Part shown: one piece after another, positions 52,681 to 61,900 of the stretch | Layout: each line of letters begins with the position of its first letter | How positions within the stretch are numbered: the stretch's first letter is position 1 | Source of the DNA: SZUA-430 sp964483585 | GTDB lineage: Bacteria; Pseudomonadota; Alphaproteobacteria; Micropepsales; Micropepsaceae | Reading direction: 5' to 3' | DNA length: 64,000 nt | NCBI GenBank assembly: GCA_964483585.1 | Contig: CAZABH010000003.1 | Span: 1-64,000, forward strand | The notes under the pieces: generated by a model | Told to the model about the DNA's origin: nothing | Database searches by the model: none | Seen by the model: only the letters and a program-made list of their open reading frames with translations | Made by a program: the position numbers and the translations under genes

Positions 52681-53589
52681 ATGTCGAACATCTTCACGCC
52701 ACGCACAGGCGGCAAAGGCGGACCATCCATGCCAGAACTCGGCGGGCTCGTAAGAGCCCCCCTTATCATTGCCGCAGTGGTTGCTGGCGTCGTCGTCTGG
52801 TCGGGCTTTACGACCATCGACCAGGGCAACATTGGCGTACGCCTGCGTTTTGGTGAAGCGGTCGGCACGATGCAACCCGGCTTTCACATCGTCATCCCCT
52901 TCATGGACAGGGTCGTGACGTTCTCGACCCGAACCAAGAAGCAGAGCTACAGTCAGGTGAACGCCTATTCGCGCGACATCCAGGCAGCGGACAATCTGGT
53001 CTCCGTGAACTATCGGGTCGACGGCAACAAGGCGATCGAAGTCTACTCGCGCTACGGCGAGAACTTCGTCGACAGCATCATCAGCCCCGTCATCCAGAAG
53101 CGCTTCAAGGAAATCTTCGGCAAGTACGACGCCAGAGAGATCGTGAACTCACGCGACAAGCTGGGCATCGAGGTCGAGAACAACATCCGCCAGAACATGC
53201 CGAATGGCATCATTATTGAAGGTGTTCAGATCGAGAATATTGAATTCTCCGACGCCTACGAGCAAGCCATCGAAGCCACGGCCCAGGCGGAAGCATCAGT
53301 CCGAAAAGCCATGCAGGAACTGGCCCAAAAGAAGGTTGACGCCGAGAAAGTCGTCGTCCAGGCCCAGGCCGACGCACAGGCACGCCTCGCAGCTGCCAAG
53401 GCCGAAGCCGACGCCATCAAGCTGAAGGGCGAGGCCGAAGCGTCCGCGATCCAGGCCAAGGCCAACGCGCTGCGCGAAAACCCGAGCCTGGTTGCCCTTG
53501 CAGCAACCGAAAAGTGGGACGGCAAGCTCCCGTCGACCTTCGTGCCTGGTTCAGCGGTACCCTTCCTGCAGATACCCCGCGGCCAGTAG
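52681..53589 (+). CDS. Prohibitin family (SPFH domain) membrane protein
   Basis: A 302-residue protein with one N-terminal membrane segment (about 26-42, LIIAAVVAGVVVW) and an SPFH domain beginning TTIDQGNIGVRLRFGEAVGTMQPGFHIVIPF, here broken for display. A long charged coiled coil follows (about 190-265, rich in Ala, Glu, Lys and Gln). It resembles prohibitins and HflC, which form ring scaffolds in the inner membrane and modulate FtsH-type proteases. There is no paired HflK gene, which favours a single prohibitin. An ATG with GAGGAG upstream starts it, and a terminator follows. Confidence 0.9.
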   Translation: MSNIFTPRTGGKGGPSMPELGGLVRAPLIIAAVVAGVVVWSGFTTIDQGNIGVRLRFGEAVGTMQPGFHIVIPFMDRVVTFSTRTKKQSYSQVNAYSRDIQAADNLVSVNYRVDGNKAIEVYSRYGENFVDSIISPVIQKRFKEIFGKYDAREIVNSRDKLGIEVENNIRQNMPNGIIIEGVQIENIEFSDAYEQAIEATAQAEASVRKAMQELAQKKVDAEKVVVQAQADAQARLAAAKAEADAIKLKGEAEASAIQAKANALRENPSLVALAATEKWDGKLPSTFVPGSAVPFLQIPRGQ

Positions 53590-53613
53590 TTCAATTCTGT
53601 ATCGGAATCACTC

Positions 53614-53645
53614 GAGGACCCGCCCGCGAACGGCGGGTCCTCTTG
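53614..53645 (+). terminator. Hairpin terminator after the prohibitin gene
   Basis: GAGGACCCGCC (53614-53624) pairs perfectly with GGCGGGTCCTC (53632-53642) around a 7-base loop, 25 bases after the stop codon. The following T-rich tract is short (TTGCATT), so termination efficiency is uncertain. Confidence 0.72.
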
Positions 53646-53699
53646 CATTGGACGGACGGATCGTCGATCCTTAAAACGGGCCTGGACAAGGAGGCCGGG

Positions 53700-54077
53700 A
53701 TGACATCGCTGACCAACATCGCGCAGATTGCCGTGACAACGCAGAACCTGGCTGCAGCCGTGACCTTCTATAGGGACACGCTGGGCCTGAAACTCATGTT
53801 TGAAGTTCCCGGCATGGCGTTCTTCGATGTTGGTGGCACGCGTCTCATGCTGGGCGAGAGCCGCCTCAGCGAAAAACTTCAGAACAACACCTACATCTAC
53901 TTTGATGCAGGCGACTGGCACGAGACCGAAGCCGCGCTCGAAGCCCGCGGCCTGAAGTTCGATCGGCCCGCCGACGTCGTGCAGCGGGCCGAAGGGAAGG
54001 AGCACGCCATCCGCTTCTTCCGCGACCCCGATGGCAACGCGCTCGCGATCATGGGTTGGCGGCCAGCAAAGGCCTAG
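53700..54077 (+). CDS. Glyoxalase/VOC superfamily protein
   Basis: A 125-residue single VOC module pair: IAQIAVTTQNLAAAVTFYRDTLGLKL opens the fold, FFDVGGTRLMLGE lies in the middle and IRFFRDPDGNALAIMGW closes it. The first metal position reads Gln-Ile-Ala where glyoxalase I has a His, so the full metal site is doubtful; a binding or resistance role is possible. AAGGAGG precedes ATG 53700; the frame open further upstream crosses the terminator and is not used. The end overlaps the gor stop by 4 bases on the opposite strand. Confidence 0.85.
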   Translation: MTSLTNIAQIAVTTQNLAAAVTFYRDTLGLKLMFEVPGMAFFDVGGTRLMLGESRLSEKLQNNTYIYFDAGDWHETEAALEARGLKFDRPADVVQRAEGKEHAIRFFRDPDGNALAIMGWRPAKA

Positions 54078-55432
54078 GCCTTCGTCTTGAGAAGCACCAG
54101 CTCTTCGGCGGCCGACGGGTGCAAGGCCACCGTCGCATCAAAGTCCCGCTTCGTCGCACGCATCTTCACGGCAATCGCCACGCACTGGATCATTTCCGCC
54201 GCTGCCTCGCCCAGGATATGACAGCCGAGAACGCGCTGGCTGTCCGCATCGACGACAAGCTTCATGAAGACTTGTGTATCACGCCCCGACATGGTCGCGC
54301 GCATGGACCGGAAGGCGGTCTTGTAGATGTCGACGGCGTAGCCCTGCGCCCGCGCAGCATCCTCAGGCAATCCGACGACGCCGATCTCAGGCGTTCCAAA
54401 GACCGCCGTCGGAATGTCGGCATGATCGACCGTGGTGGGATTGCTGTTGAACAGCGTCTCGGCAAGGGCCGCACCCTCGCGGATGGCAACCGGCGTCAGG
54501 TTGACCCGGTTCGTGACGTCGCCGACGGCATGAATGCCCTTCACGCTCGACTGCCCGAAGCCGTCCACGACCACGGCACCGGCACCATCAAGCTGGACAC
54601 CGCACACCTCGAGCCCGAGCTCGTGCGTGCAAGGCCGCCGCCCCGTGGCAAACATCACCTCATCGACAAGGTGTGCGGCCCCATCCGACAGCGTTACGCG
54701 CTTGGCGCCACCCTCGGCCCTGATCGAAACAACGGCGGCATTGAGCGCAACCTCGATGCCTCGCTTCTGCATCTCCGCACGCATCCGTGCCCGGATTTCG
54801 GGGTCGAAGCCCCGCAGCACGTCCGCACCATGGTGCACGAGCACCGTCTGGCTCCCAAGACCATTGAAGATGCCGGCAAACTCGATGGCGATGTAGCCAC
54901 CGCCCACGACCATGACCCGGCGCGGCTGTGCGGCAAGATGGAAGGCCTCATTCGAGGTAATCGCCAGCTCACGGCCAGCGATCTCCGGCGGCACGAAGGG
55001 CTGCCCGCCCGTCGCCAACAGGATGTGCCGCGCTGAAAGCTCCCGACCGGACGCCAAAAGCCGAACCCGGTGGGGTCCCGCCACAACAGCACGATCCTCG
55101 ATCAGCGTGACGCCGGCACCCGCGAGGTTCTTGCGGTAGAGCCCCTCCAGCCGCGCGATCTCCCGATCCTTGTTGGCGATCAGCTTCTCCCAACTGAAAT
55201 CACGCGGCCCAACTTGCCATCCAAAACCGCTCGCATCCTCGAAGTCCTCGGCATAGCGGCTCGCATACACCATGATCTTCTTGGGCACACAGCCCCGAAT
55301 CACGCACGTTCCACCCACCCGATAGGATTCAACGACAGCTACTTTGGCACCATGCGCCGCCGCCATTCGGCTCGCCCGCACACCACCCGATCCTGCACCG
55401 ATCGTAACCAGATCGAATTCGAACGCTTCCAT
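54074..55432 (-). CDS. gor: Glutathione-disulfide reductase
   Basis: A 452-residue class I flavoprotein disulfide reductase that keeps glutathione reduced with NADPH. FAD motif GAGSGG is at 12-17. The redox disulfide Cys43 and Cys48 lie in GGTCVIRGCVPKK, followed by VYAS as in bacterial GR. The NADPH motif is GGGYIAIEFAG. GIHAVGDVTN is the second FAD segment. The C-terminal LHPSAAEE provides the catalytic His. Its GSH supply also serves the GSH-dependent MaiA encoded nearby. The start ATG 55432 is clear. Confidence 0.95.
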   Translation of the reverse strand: MEAFEFDLVTIGAGSGGVRASRMAAAHGAKVAVVESYRVGGTCVIRGCVPKKIMVYASRYAEDFEDASGFGWQVGPRDFSWEKLIANKDREIARLEGLYRKNLAGAGVTLIEDRAVVAGPHRVRLLASGRELSARHILLATGGQPFVPPEIAGRELAITSNEAFHLAAQPRRVMVVGGGYIAIEFAGIFNGLGSQTVLVHHGADVLRGFDPEIRARMRAEMQKRGIEVALNAAVVSIRAEGGAKRVTLSDGAAHLVDEVMFATGRRPCTHELGLEVCGVQLDGAGAVVVDGFGQSSVKGIHAVGDVTNRVNLTPVAIREGAALAETLFNSNPTTVDHADIPTAVFGTPEIGVVGLPEDAARAQGYAVDIYKTAFRSMRATMSGRDTQVFMKLVVDADSQRVLGCHILGEAAAEMIQCVAIAVKMRATKRDFDATVALHPSAAEELVLLKTKA

Positions 55433-55514
55433 GACCTGCTCGCCCTACCCACTGACGAACACGGTTTAGCAAGGCACATCAACCGCGACAACGGCTGCCC
55501 CGACAGATTGCGAT

Positions 55515-56540
55515 CTAGACGCCTGCTCTCGTAAGCAACGGCTCCAGAGCTGGGTCGATATGCTGGGCGTGCGCACGCAAATAGACGAGCAATGCACGCT
55601 CGTTTTCATCGATGCTGCCAGCCGCAAGCATGCGCTCGGTAAGCCAGACAGCCTCCTCTGCGTCGATCCGCTCGCACGCGAGGCGCCGCTCGGTCTCTTC
55701 GCGCAACGCAACCGCCTCAGCCCGGGCTTGCTCCGCACCCGTGGGATCAAGCTCACGCCAGACATCCATGAAGGGGACATTGCCACCCACGAGGGATTTG
55801 GCGCTACTGGCCAGCATGGAACCAATCGACCCGCGCGAATCCAGCCAGCGCTCGCGCGCCAGAGCCGCATCATGTCCCGGCAATGCCGGATCCTTCATGG
55901 GATTGAGCAGGTGGTTGGCAAGCGCCAGGCAAAAGAACTCCTGCCACGCAGGATCATTGGCGCCCGAGGCAGTCGCATCATTGAGCGAAATCAACATGTC
56001 CGCCTCGCGGCGTGAGACAAGCAAACTGCGATCACCCGCTGGCGCATACAGCGCCTTGCGCAGGATCGCGACATCAGCAGCCGACACGCTGAAGGCCGGA
56101 CGATTGAGGCCCGACGCAGCCTCGCTGGACAGAAGAACCTGCTGCCGGACAGCCTCGATGACAAGAATGGATAGCTCGTCAGGAACGCTGACGGCCCAAT
56201 GGACAATGTTAAGCAACAACTCGAGCTCAGTGCGGCTGGAGACATGCCCGTCCTTGAAAACATGCGCGATCAGATACTGCGCTTGTTCCGCATCGACATG
56301 CCCACGCGGCTCGCTTTGCCAGACAAAATAATCCGTAAGCGCCTCGACATACAGCGCCTCGAAGGCAGGGTGCTTGCGCGGGCACGCCTGATCCAGTCGA
56401 AACAGGATCTCGGCACCACCCTGCCCGACCTTGTCCCGCGCATAAATCATCTGTCTCAGCCTCAGCGCATGCTGCGCGTCAATCTGCCCGCGCGCGCGCA
56501 GGCTCTGATCCAGTTCTTCGATTTGCAAAGGCTGCGTCAT
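55515..56540 (-). CDS. All-helical protein with four internal repeats, function unknown
   Basis: About 341 residues from ATG 56540. It contains four degenerate copies of a module of about 50-70 residues, each starting with an I/V-D-A-x-x-A or S-A-x-x-V phrase (IDAQHALRLRQMIYA, VDAEQAQYLIAHVFK, VSAADVAILRKALYA, IDAEEAVWLTERMLA) and continuing to a W/F-containing helix (FEALYVEALTDYFV, LSILVIEAVRQQVL, WQEFFCLALANHLL). The fold may resemble EF-hand or TerB-like helical bundles, without clear calcium loops. No signal peptide is seen from this start. No named family is recognised. It diverges from the response-regulator gene. Confidence 0.72.
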   Translation of the reverse strand: MTQPLQIEELDQSLRARGQIDAQHALRLRQMIYARDKVGQGGAEILFRLDQACPRKHPAFEALYVEALTDYFVWQSEPRGHVDAEQAQYLIAHVFKDGHVSSRTELELLLNIVHWAVSVPDELSILVIEAVRQQVLLSSEAASGLNRPAFSVSAADVAILRKALYAPAGDRSLLVSRREADMLISLNDATASGANDPAWQEFFCLALANHLLNPMKDPALPGHDAALARERWLDSRGSIGSMLASSAKSLVGGNVPFMDVWRELDPTGAEQARAEAVALREETERRLACERIDAEEAVWLTERMLAAGSIDENERALLVYLRAHAQHIDPALEPLLTRAGV

Positions 56541-56727
56541 CTTCGACCCCGAGTCTGGCAGGAAAGTGAACGAGTATCGCGCCAAAAACATAAGAAAGCG
56601 CATACGGATGACCAGGGGTCGACAGGTCACAGGCGAACGCCGAAGAATGAGAACAAGCTGCCCTTGTAAAGCGGAGAATTACTTCCTAACTGCATGTTTA
56701 CCTTGTCCCTCGAAATCCCCCCCCCGC

Positions 56728-57447
56728 ATGACACAACGACCTGAAAGACTCGGACATCCCACGGTATGGCTCGTTGACGACCAGCCCGTTCGAAGATTCG
56801 GACTGCGTGCGCAATTGGCGTCCGCAGGCTTCGTCATCGTTCGCGAGGGTGACTCGATTGAGGACGCGCCCGACATCATCAGCATCGAGGACCGCGGCGC
56901 GACCAGCCCCCCAGATCCGGATCTGCTCGTCTTGGACGGGGCACAGGGCTCTGACCCTATCAGCAAGGCCATAACGCTTAACCCCCACATGAGGATCATG
57001 GTGCTGGCCAGCACGGCCGAACCGACAGCGTTGGCAGAAGCCTTCGCAGCCGGCGCTCACGGCTATGTGCTGAAGCGGATCATGCCAGGAGCCTTGATCG
57101 AGTCGATAAGGCTTCTGCTTGCCGGCGAGAAGGTCTTTCCCTCAGAGCTCTCCGAGCTGCTGGTCCGGATACCAAGCCCGCACCAGCCACCACGCCTCGG
57201 CGCAGCGGGCCGCGACTTGCCCTTGTCACCTCAGGAGATGGCGATTACGCGCCATCTGGCGGGTGGAACACCGAACAAGACCATCGCACAGGCACTCGAC
57301 ATCACCGAGGCAACCGTCAAGGCGCACGTGAAAACCCTGATGAGAAAGATTGGCGTTTCCAACCGAACCCAAGCCGCCATCTGGGCCCTGAACAACGGTC
57401 TGGCACCGGCTGCTGCCGGTCGCCAAGCCGGGATCAGTGGTAAATGA
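56728..57447 (+). CDS. NarL/FixJ-type response regulator
   Basis: A 239-residue protein: receiver domain (about 10-125) and LuxR-type DNA-binding domain (about 165-225). The receiver keeps the acidic pair (WLVDDQPV), the phosphoacceptor Asp (LLVLDGAQG), the switch Ser/Thr (VLAST) and the Lys (YVLKRIMPG). The output domain reads LSPQEMAITRHLAGGTPNKTIAQALDITEATVKAHVKTLMRKI, here in outline. ATG 56728 is taken; it lies 2 bases after a run of nine C and lacks a clear ribosome site. No sensor kinase is adjacent. Its 3' end overlaps the convergent universal stress protein gene by 14 bases. Confidence 0.87.
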   Translation: MTQRPERLGHPTVWLVDDQPVRRFGLRAQLASAGFVIVREGDSIEDAPDIISIEDRGATSPPDPDLLVLDGAQGSDPISKAITLNPHMRIMVLASTAEPTALAEAFAAGAHGYVLKRIMPGALIESIRLLLAGEKVFPSELSELLVRIPSPHQPPRLGAAGRDLPLSPQEMAITRHLAGGTPNKTIAQALDITEATVKAHVKTLMRKIGVSNRTQAAIWALNNGLAPAAAGRQAGISGK

Positions 57448-58264
57448 ACAGCGGATAGGGGCTCTGCGACAACAAACCGGTTGTGAAGGAACCAAGCAGC
57501 GTCTCACGCCACCCGCGATGCCCATAGGCACCCATCACAAGCATGTCCACGCCAAGCGTTCGCGCCGTCTCCAGTATGACATCTTTCGGATTGGCTGACG
57601 AGGACAGCGCATGCAAGGTCGAACCATGCCCGTACAGGGAAAGATAGGTCCGGGCATCGTCAAGAACACGCTGGGACAATCGGGCATCGTGGCTGACACA
57701 CGCGATGTGAACGTCACATAAGCGCGGCAGCCCGAGGAGCACAAACAGCTGCAAGGCGCGCGATGCAGCAATGCTGCCATCGGTGCAAACCAGAACGCGA
57801 CCCGTCGCCTGCGCGGGTTGGGACGTGACGATCACCGGCCGCGACTGAAGTTGCAGCAACCGACTGACGGGACGCGTGACACGTCCCTCGTCGACACCAT
57901 GGAAGGAACTATCCCGGCCGACAAACACGACATCATGCTGCGCGCACACCGACTGCACGAGAGCAACGGGATCGCCCTCCATTTCGAACATCCTGTTCGC
58001 GATCCCTGCCTGCTCGCATCGCGCCTTGAAACCATCCAGCAGGATCCGCGCCGACTTGTGAGCCCGCTCCAGACGAGCGGCATCAGCGCGCTGCTTGTAA
58101 GCCGACGCCCCAAGAGGAACCGCCTCCGAGCCTGCGAAGTAATCAAGGTCCACAATGCCGAGGCCCGATAACTGGCTACCATGGCGCCCGGCCATGAGGA
58201 CCGCCAACTCAAGTGCCACCTGGGCCGCAGGAGTCTCATCCAGCGCAACAAGCAAATTTTTCAT
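57434..58264 (-). CDS. Universal stress protein with two Usp domains
   Basis: A 276-residue tandem UspA protein. The first domain starts MKNLLVALDETPAAQVALELAVLMAGRHG (in outline) and has lost the full nucleotide motif. The second starts RVLVCTDGSIAASRAL and ends with the ATP-binding pattern G-x2-G-x9-G-S (GAYGHRGWRETLLGSFTT). GGGAGG precedes ATG 58264. An FNR/FixK-type box lies at 58315-58328, so induction at low oxygen is likely, as for many tandem Usp proteins. It is single on its strand. Confidence 0.92.
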   Translation of the reverse strand: MKNLLVALDETPAAQVALELAVLMAGRHGSQLSGLGIVDLDYFAGSEAVPLGASAYKQRADAARLERAHKSARILLDGFKARCEQAGIANRMFEMEGDPVALVQSVCAQHDVVFVGRDSSFHGVDEGRVTRPVSRLLQLQSRPVIVTSQPAQATGRVLVCTDGSIAASRALQLFVLLGLPRLCDVHIACVSHDARLSQRVLDDARTYLSLYGHGSTLHALSSSANPKDVILETARTLGVDMLVMGAYGHRGWRETLLGSFTTGLLSQSPYPLFIYH

Positions 58265-58314
58265 GGAACCTCCCGATTTCTGGCAGACTATGGCATGCAC
58301 AAGCCAACGATCGG

Positions 58315-58328
58315 TTGACCTGGATCAA
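58315..58328 (-). promoter_or_regulatory. FNR/FixK/Anr-type binding site upstream of the universal stress protein gene
   Basis: TTGACCTGGATCAA fits the CRP/FNR-family dyad TTGAY-N4-ATCAA (one half exact, the other with C in place of T). Its centre is about 57 bases before the ATG at 58264, a distance suited to class II activation around position -40 if the leader is short. The divergent glycosyltransferase gene is 182 bases away on the other side. Confidence 0.65.
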
Positions 58329-58510
58329 GATAGGCTCGACCCATGGGACAACCATGAGATGAGCCTCACACCGTAACAATCCCTGAACATCGTGGAGAAC
58401 CGCTGGGACATCAAGCCCTTGAAATGATAGGTACCGCCAATGTGCCGCGCGATTTCCGGGTGGCCGCACGACAGCCAGCCCAGAACAGGCATGATTGATC
58501 CGCAGGACCC

Positions 58511-59620
58511 ATGATCATCATCACGACGCAGTGTTTCCCGCCCAAACTGGGTGGAATCGAGAACCTCATGGGCGGCCTTGCGCAAAGCCTCGCCGCACAG
58601 GGCATAAACGTAAAGGTTTACGCAGATGTCGCAGGCAATTCTGGCGACATGATCCATACGGGCTATGAGTTACGGCATTTTGGGGGTTTCAAGCCGCTGC
58701 GTCGCCTGCGCAAGGCCATTGTGGTCACGCGGGAAAGCAGACGCACCGACGTGCAGGGCATCTTCGCGGACTCATGGAAAAGCATCGAACACCTCGGCAC
58801 AACGCGTGCCCCGATCTCCGTGCTCGCCCATGGCATGGAATTTCCAGCCTCGCCAAGCCCATCCAAGACAAGGCGCATACGCAAGGCAATGGCAAAGGCG
58901 CGCACAGTCATTGCTAGCTCAACCTACACGGCCACCCTCGCACAGCCTTACCTCGACCCGGACCGAACGAAGCTGGTCGTGATCAACCCACCGATTGGCC
59001 CGCAGCCGGAGGCGCCTCCGGACGATGTCGCCGCCCTCGCCTCGGTCGTCTCAGGTAGCCGCCCCGTCGTGACAACCCTGTCACGGCTCGAACCGAGAAA
59101 GGGGATCGACAGCGTCCTGCAAGCCCTGCCCACCTTACTTCGCAAGCACCCATCCCTCATTTATCTGGTTGGTGGCGGAGGCGATGACCTACCCCGCCTG
59201 CAGACACTGGCAAAAGACCTCGGGGTTGACCAAGCAGTCAGGTTTTTGGGACCACTTGCCTCTGGCCGCAAAGCTGCGCTCTACGCCGTATCAGATGTCT
59301 TTGCCATGCCAACACGCAGGGAAGGAAACTCTGTGGAAGGCTTCGGGATCGTCTACCTGGAGGCAGGCTGGTACGGACTGCCAGCCCTGGCAACGCGTGA
59401 CGGTGGTGCCGTTGACGCTGTCAGGGACGGCGAGACAGGGCTCCTCTGCTTGCCACGAGACATCGACGACGTGGCCGAAAAGCTCGATCGCCTGATCACC
59501 GACGCACGCGGCGAACGCAGGATGGCCGAAGCCGCGCGCACACGCGCGCGTGCGCAAGCCCAGTGGGACACGCAGATCCACGAATACCTGAGAACATTCG
59601 GGGCATCGGACACACAATGA
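58511..59620 (+). CDS. Glycosyltransferase family 4 protein
   Basis: A 369-residue GT-B enzyme. The N-terminus (IIITTQCFPPKLGGIENLMGGLAQ) is the acceptor-side start of GT4 enzymes. TLSRLEPRKGIDSVLQAL opens the donor-binding half, and REGNSVEGFGIVYLEAGWYGLPAL contains the E-x7-E motif (EGFGIVYLE) that contacts the nucleotide sugar. It probably adds a hexose to a lipid or polysaccharide. It is single; no polysaccharide operon surrounds it. Start ATG 58511 follows GCAGGACCC without a strong ribosome site. Confidence 0.9.
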   Translation: MIIITTQCFPPKLGGIENLMGGLAQSLAAQGINVKVYADVAGNSGDMIHTGYELRHFGGFKPLRRLRKAIVVTRESRRTDVQGIFADSWKSIEHLGTTRAPISVLAHGMEFPASPSPSKTRRIRKAMAKARTVIASSTYTATLAQPYLDPDRTKLVVINPPIGPQPEAPPDDVAALASVVSGSRPVVTTLSRLEPRKGIDSVLQALPTLLRKHPSLIYLVGGGGDDLPRLQTLAKDLGVDQAVRFLGPLASGRKAALYAVSDVFAMPTRREGNSVEGFGIVYLEAGWYGLPALATRDGGAVDAVRDGETGLLCLPRDIDDVAEKLDRLITDARGERRMAEAARTRARAQAQWDTQIHEYLRTFGASDTQ

Positions 59621-59627
59621 GGAAGAT

Positions 59628-59703
<76 letters not shown>

Positions 59704-59853
59704 GCGCCAGACGCCGGAGAACCCGACCGCGCATCACGTCGGATCCCGAAAGAGCCACCGCGAAAGAGGCGTGCGTATACCAAGCACGCCCACGCCTGTC
59801 CAGAAAAGCCTCTCAGAAAACACTGGGAAAGAATGGCGCAAATCCGCGCGGCC

Positions 59854-60693
59854 TCAGCCACCCCCGGATTTTTCAGCCCCCATGCGCTGGGCATAGCCAG
59901 CCGCGAACATCTGCGCCATCAGGTCGAACAGCGCATCAGGGTTCTGCCGCCTGAGCTTGACGATCTCGGCTTCCATGCCCTCGGCCAGCACCAGTTCCCG
60001 CGCGCCTGCCCTGACGCCATCGAGAATGCGAGCCGCCAGCGCATCGGGTCCAAGCCCATTGTCGATGGCCGCATCGCTGACACCACGGGCCTCACCGGTC
60101 GCACCCAGCGCGTTGCGGGAGACATTGGTCCTCACCGAACCTGGCGCCACGACCAGAACCCGCACCCCCTGCTGCGCAGTTTCTGCGCGCAGGCTGTCAT
60201 GATAGCCGATCAATCCATGCTTGGCGGCACTATAGGCAGTCCGCAGAGGCGCACCCACAATCCCTGCCACGCTTGAAATGGCCACGATGTCCCCGCCACC
60301 AGAAGCGATCATGCGTGGCAACAGGGCCTGCGTCAACGCAATGGGCGCAAGAAGGTCGACCGCAATAATTCTTTGATAGACGTCGAACACGGTCTCTACT
60401 GCAACCGAGCGCTGCGAGATGCCAGCGTTGTTCACAAGACCATCAAGGCGTCCCCCCCCCTTGCCTGCCCATGCGCACGCCTTGTCGACGACATCGGGAA
60501 GAGCGCCATAGTCTGTCGCCTCGAAGGGTAGGACCAGGGTCTCAGTCTTGCAGGCAGACTGTACCTCCTGCAGGGCATTCACATTGCGTCCAGAGAGTAC
60601 CAGCCGCGCCCCCTCCCCAGAGAGTGCCTCCGCGAGGGCAGCACCGATCCCGGATGATGCCCCCGTAATCCACCAGCACGTATCCTTGAACAT
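59854..60693 (-). CDS. SDR family NAD(P)-dependent oxidoreductase
   Basis: A 279-residue classical short-chain dehydrogenase with TGASSGIG near residues 10-17, NNAG near 92, the catalytic Ser in AISSVAG and YxxxK in YSAAKHG. The following APGSVRT is also standard. GAGAGG precedes ATG 60693, which sets the start inside a slightly longer frame. A run of nine C (60452-60460) lies within the coding sequence, encoding glycines. It is upstream of nothing on its strand and follows rodA by 61 bases in the opposite sense of transcription order. The substrate is unknown. Confidence 0.88.
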   Translation of the reverse strand: MFKDTCWWITGASSGIGAALAEALSGEGARLVLSGRNVNALQEVQSACKTETLVLPFEATDYGALPDVVDKACAWAGKGGGRLDGLVNNAGISQRSVAVETVFDVYQRIIAVDLLAPIALTQALLPRMIASGGGDIVAISSVAGIVGAPLRTAYSAAKHGLIGYHDSLRAETAQQGVRVLVVAPGSVRTNVSRNALGATGEARGVSDAAIDNGLGPDALAARILDGVRAGARELVLAEGMEAEIVKLRRQNPDALFDLMAQMFAAGYAQRMGAEKSGGG

Positions 60694-60754
60694 GACAGCC
60701 TCTCCGCATTGAAGGGTGGACACTTGCAGGCGGCATTAAGCCTGTCCAGAGGGA

Positions 60755-61900
60755 TCAGGCGCCCCTCGGAATTTCGGTATTGCGATGGACCTGTACAGAC
60801 AGCATCAACCCGAACCCGATCAGCACGGTCAACAGTGCCGTACCGCCATAGGATACGAGTGGCAGCGGGATCCCCACGACCGGTATCATCCCCATGGACA
60901 TGGAGGTGTTGATCAGGATGTAGAGCAGGAAGTTGAGGCAGACACCCATCGCGACCAGTCGGCCAAACTGGCTGCGCGCCTTCAGGCCGATCCTGACCCC
61001 CTGCGCCAGAAGCAAAAGATAGAGGCTCATAAGCACCAGCAGGCCGACAAGACCGAACTCCTCTCCAAGGACAGTAAAGATGAAATCCGTCTGTTTCTCC
61101 GGCAGGAAGTTGAGACGGCTTTGCGTTCCCTGCCCAAACCCTTTCCCGAGAAGCCCCCCGGATCCAAGTGCGATCTTCGACTGCGTGATGTTGTAGCCGG
61201 CCCCAAGGGGATCGCTGTCCGGGTCAAGAAAGGTCTGCACACGCTGTTTCTGATAGTCCTTCAGCGCAAACTCCCATCCCAGCGGAATGACTGCAAGACC
61301 AAGCGCGATCACTGGAATAATGATCTTCCACGACAAACCTGCCAGGAAAATCAATCCGCACCCCCCAACCATCAGGATAGTTGCCGTGCCAAGATTGGGT
61401 TGGATGAGCACGAGCCCGGCAGGAACAAGGATCAGCAACAGCGCAGGCAACAGCCGCGAGGGTCGTGAGACATCATCAAGCAAAACGCCATGCAGGAACC
61501 GCGACAGGGCCAGGATCAGGGCGATCTTCATCAACTCCGAGGGCTGCAATTGTACAGGCCCGATCTCGATCCAGCGCTCGGCACCTTTTCCCATCCGACC
61601 AGCAAATTCAGTCGCAACCAGCAAAAGGAGAGAGGCGCCATAAATCGGATAGGCAAGCCGGTACCAAATCCGGACATGGATCAGTGCAACCACGAGCATC
61701 ACGACGAAACCTGCACCAAAGCGCGTGATCTGTCGGCCAGCCCAAGGCTCGAAATTTCCGCCTGCAACGGAATAGAGCAATGCGAACCCGATCATCGAGA
61801 TGATCGTGACAAGCGCAACCACAGACCAGTTCAGTCGGCGCAGCTTACCGGCAATGCGCAGCTCACGACCGACTGGCGCAAAGCCGTCATCAAGTGCCAT
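60755..61900 (-). CDS. rodA: Rod shape-determining protein RodA (SEDS glycosyltransferase)
   Basis: RodA polymerises peptidoglycan glycan strands in the elongation complex together with PBP2. The 381-residue protein has about ten membrane segments. IEIGPVQLQPSELMKIALIL, LVLIQPNLGTATIL, WKIIIPVI and the C-terminal MSMGMIPVVGIPLPLVSYGGTALL (in outline) are the SEDS signature blocks, including the conserved Asp-to-Gln variation usual in RodA. ATG 61900 overlaps the mrdA 3' end by 11 bases, indicating coupling. Confidence 0.94.
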   Translation of the reverse strand: MALDDGFAPVGRELRIAGKLRRLNWSVVALVTIISMIGFALLYSVAGGNFEPWAGRQITRFGAGFVVMLVVALIHVRIWYRLAYPIYGASLLLLVATEFAGRMGKGAERWIEIGPVQLQPSELMKIALILALSRFLHGVLLDDVSRPSRLLPALLLILVPAGLVLIQPNLGTATILMVGGCGLIFLAGLSWKIIIPVIALGLAVIPLGWEFALKDYQKQRVQTFLDPDSDPLGAGYNITQSKIALGSGGLLGKGFGQGTQSRLNFLPEKQTDFIFTVLGEEFGLVGLLVLMSLYLLLLAQGVRIGLKARSQFGRLVAMGVCLNFLLYILINTSMSMGMIPVVGIPLPLVSYGGTALLTVLIGFGLMLSVQVHRNTEIPRGA

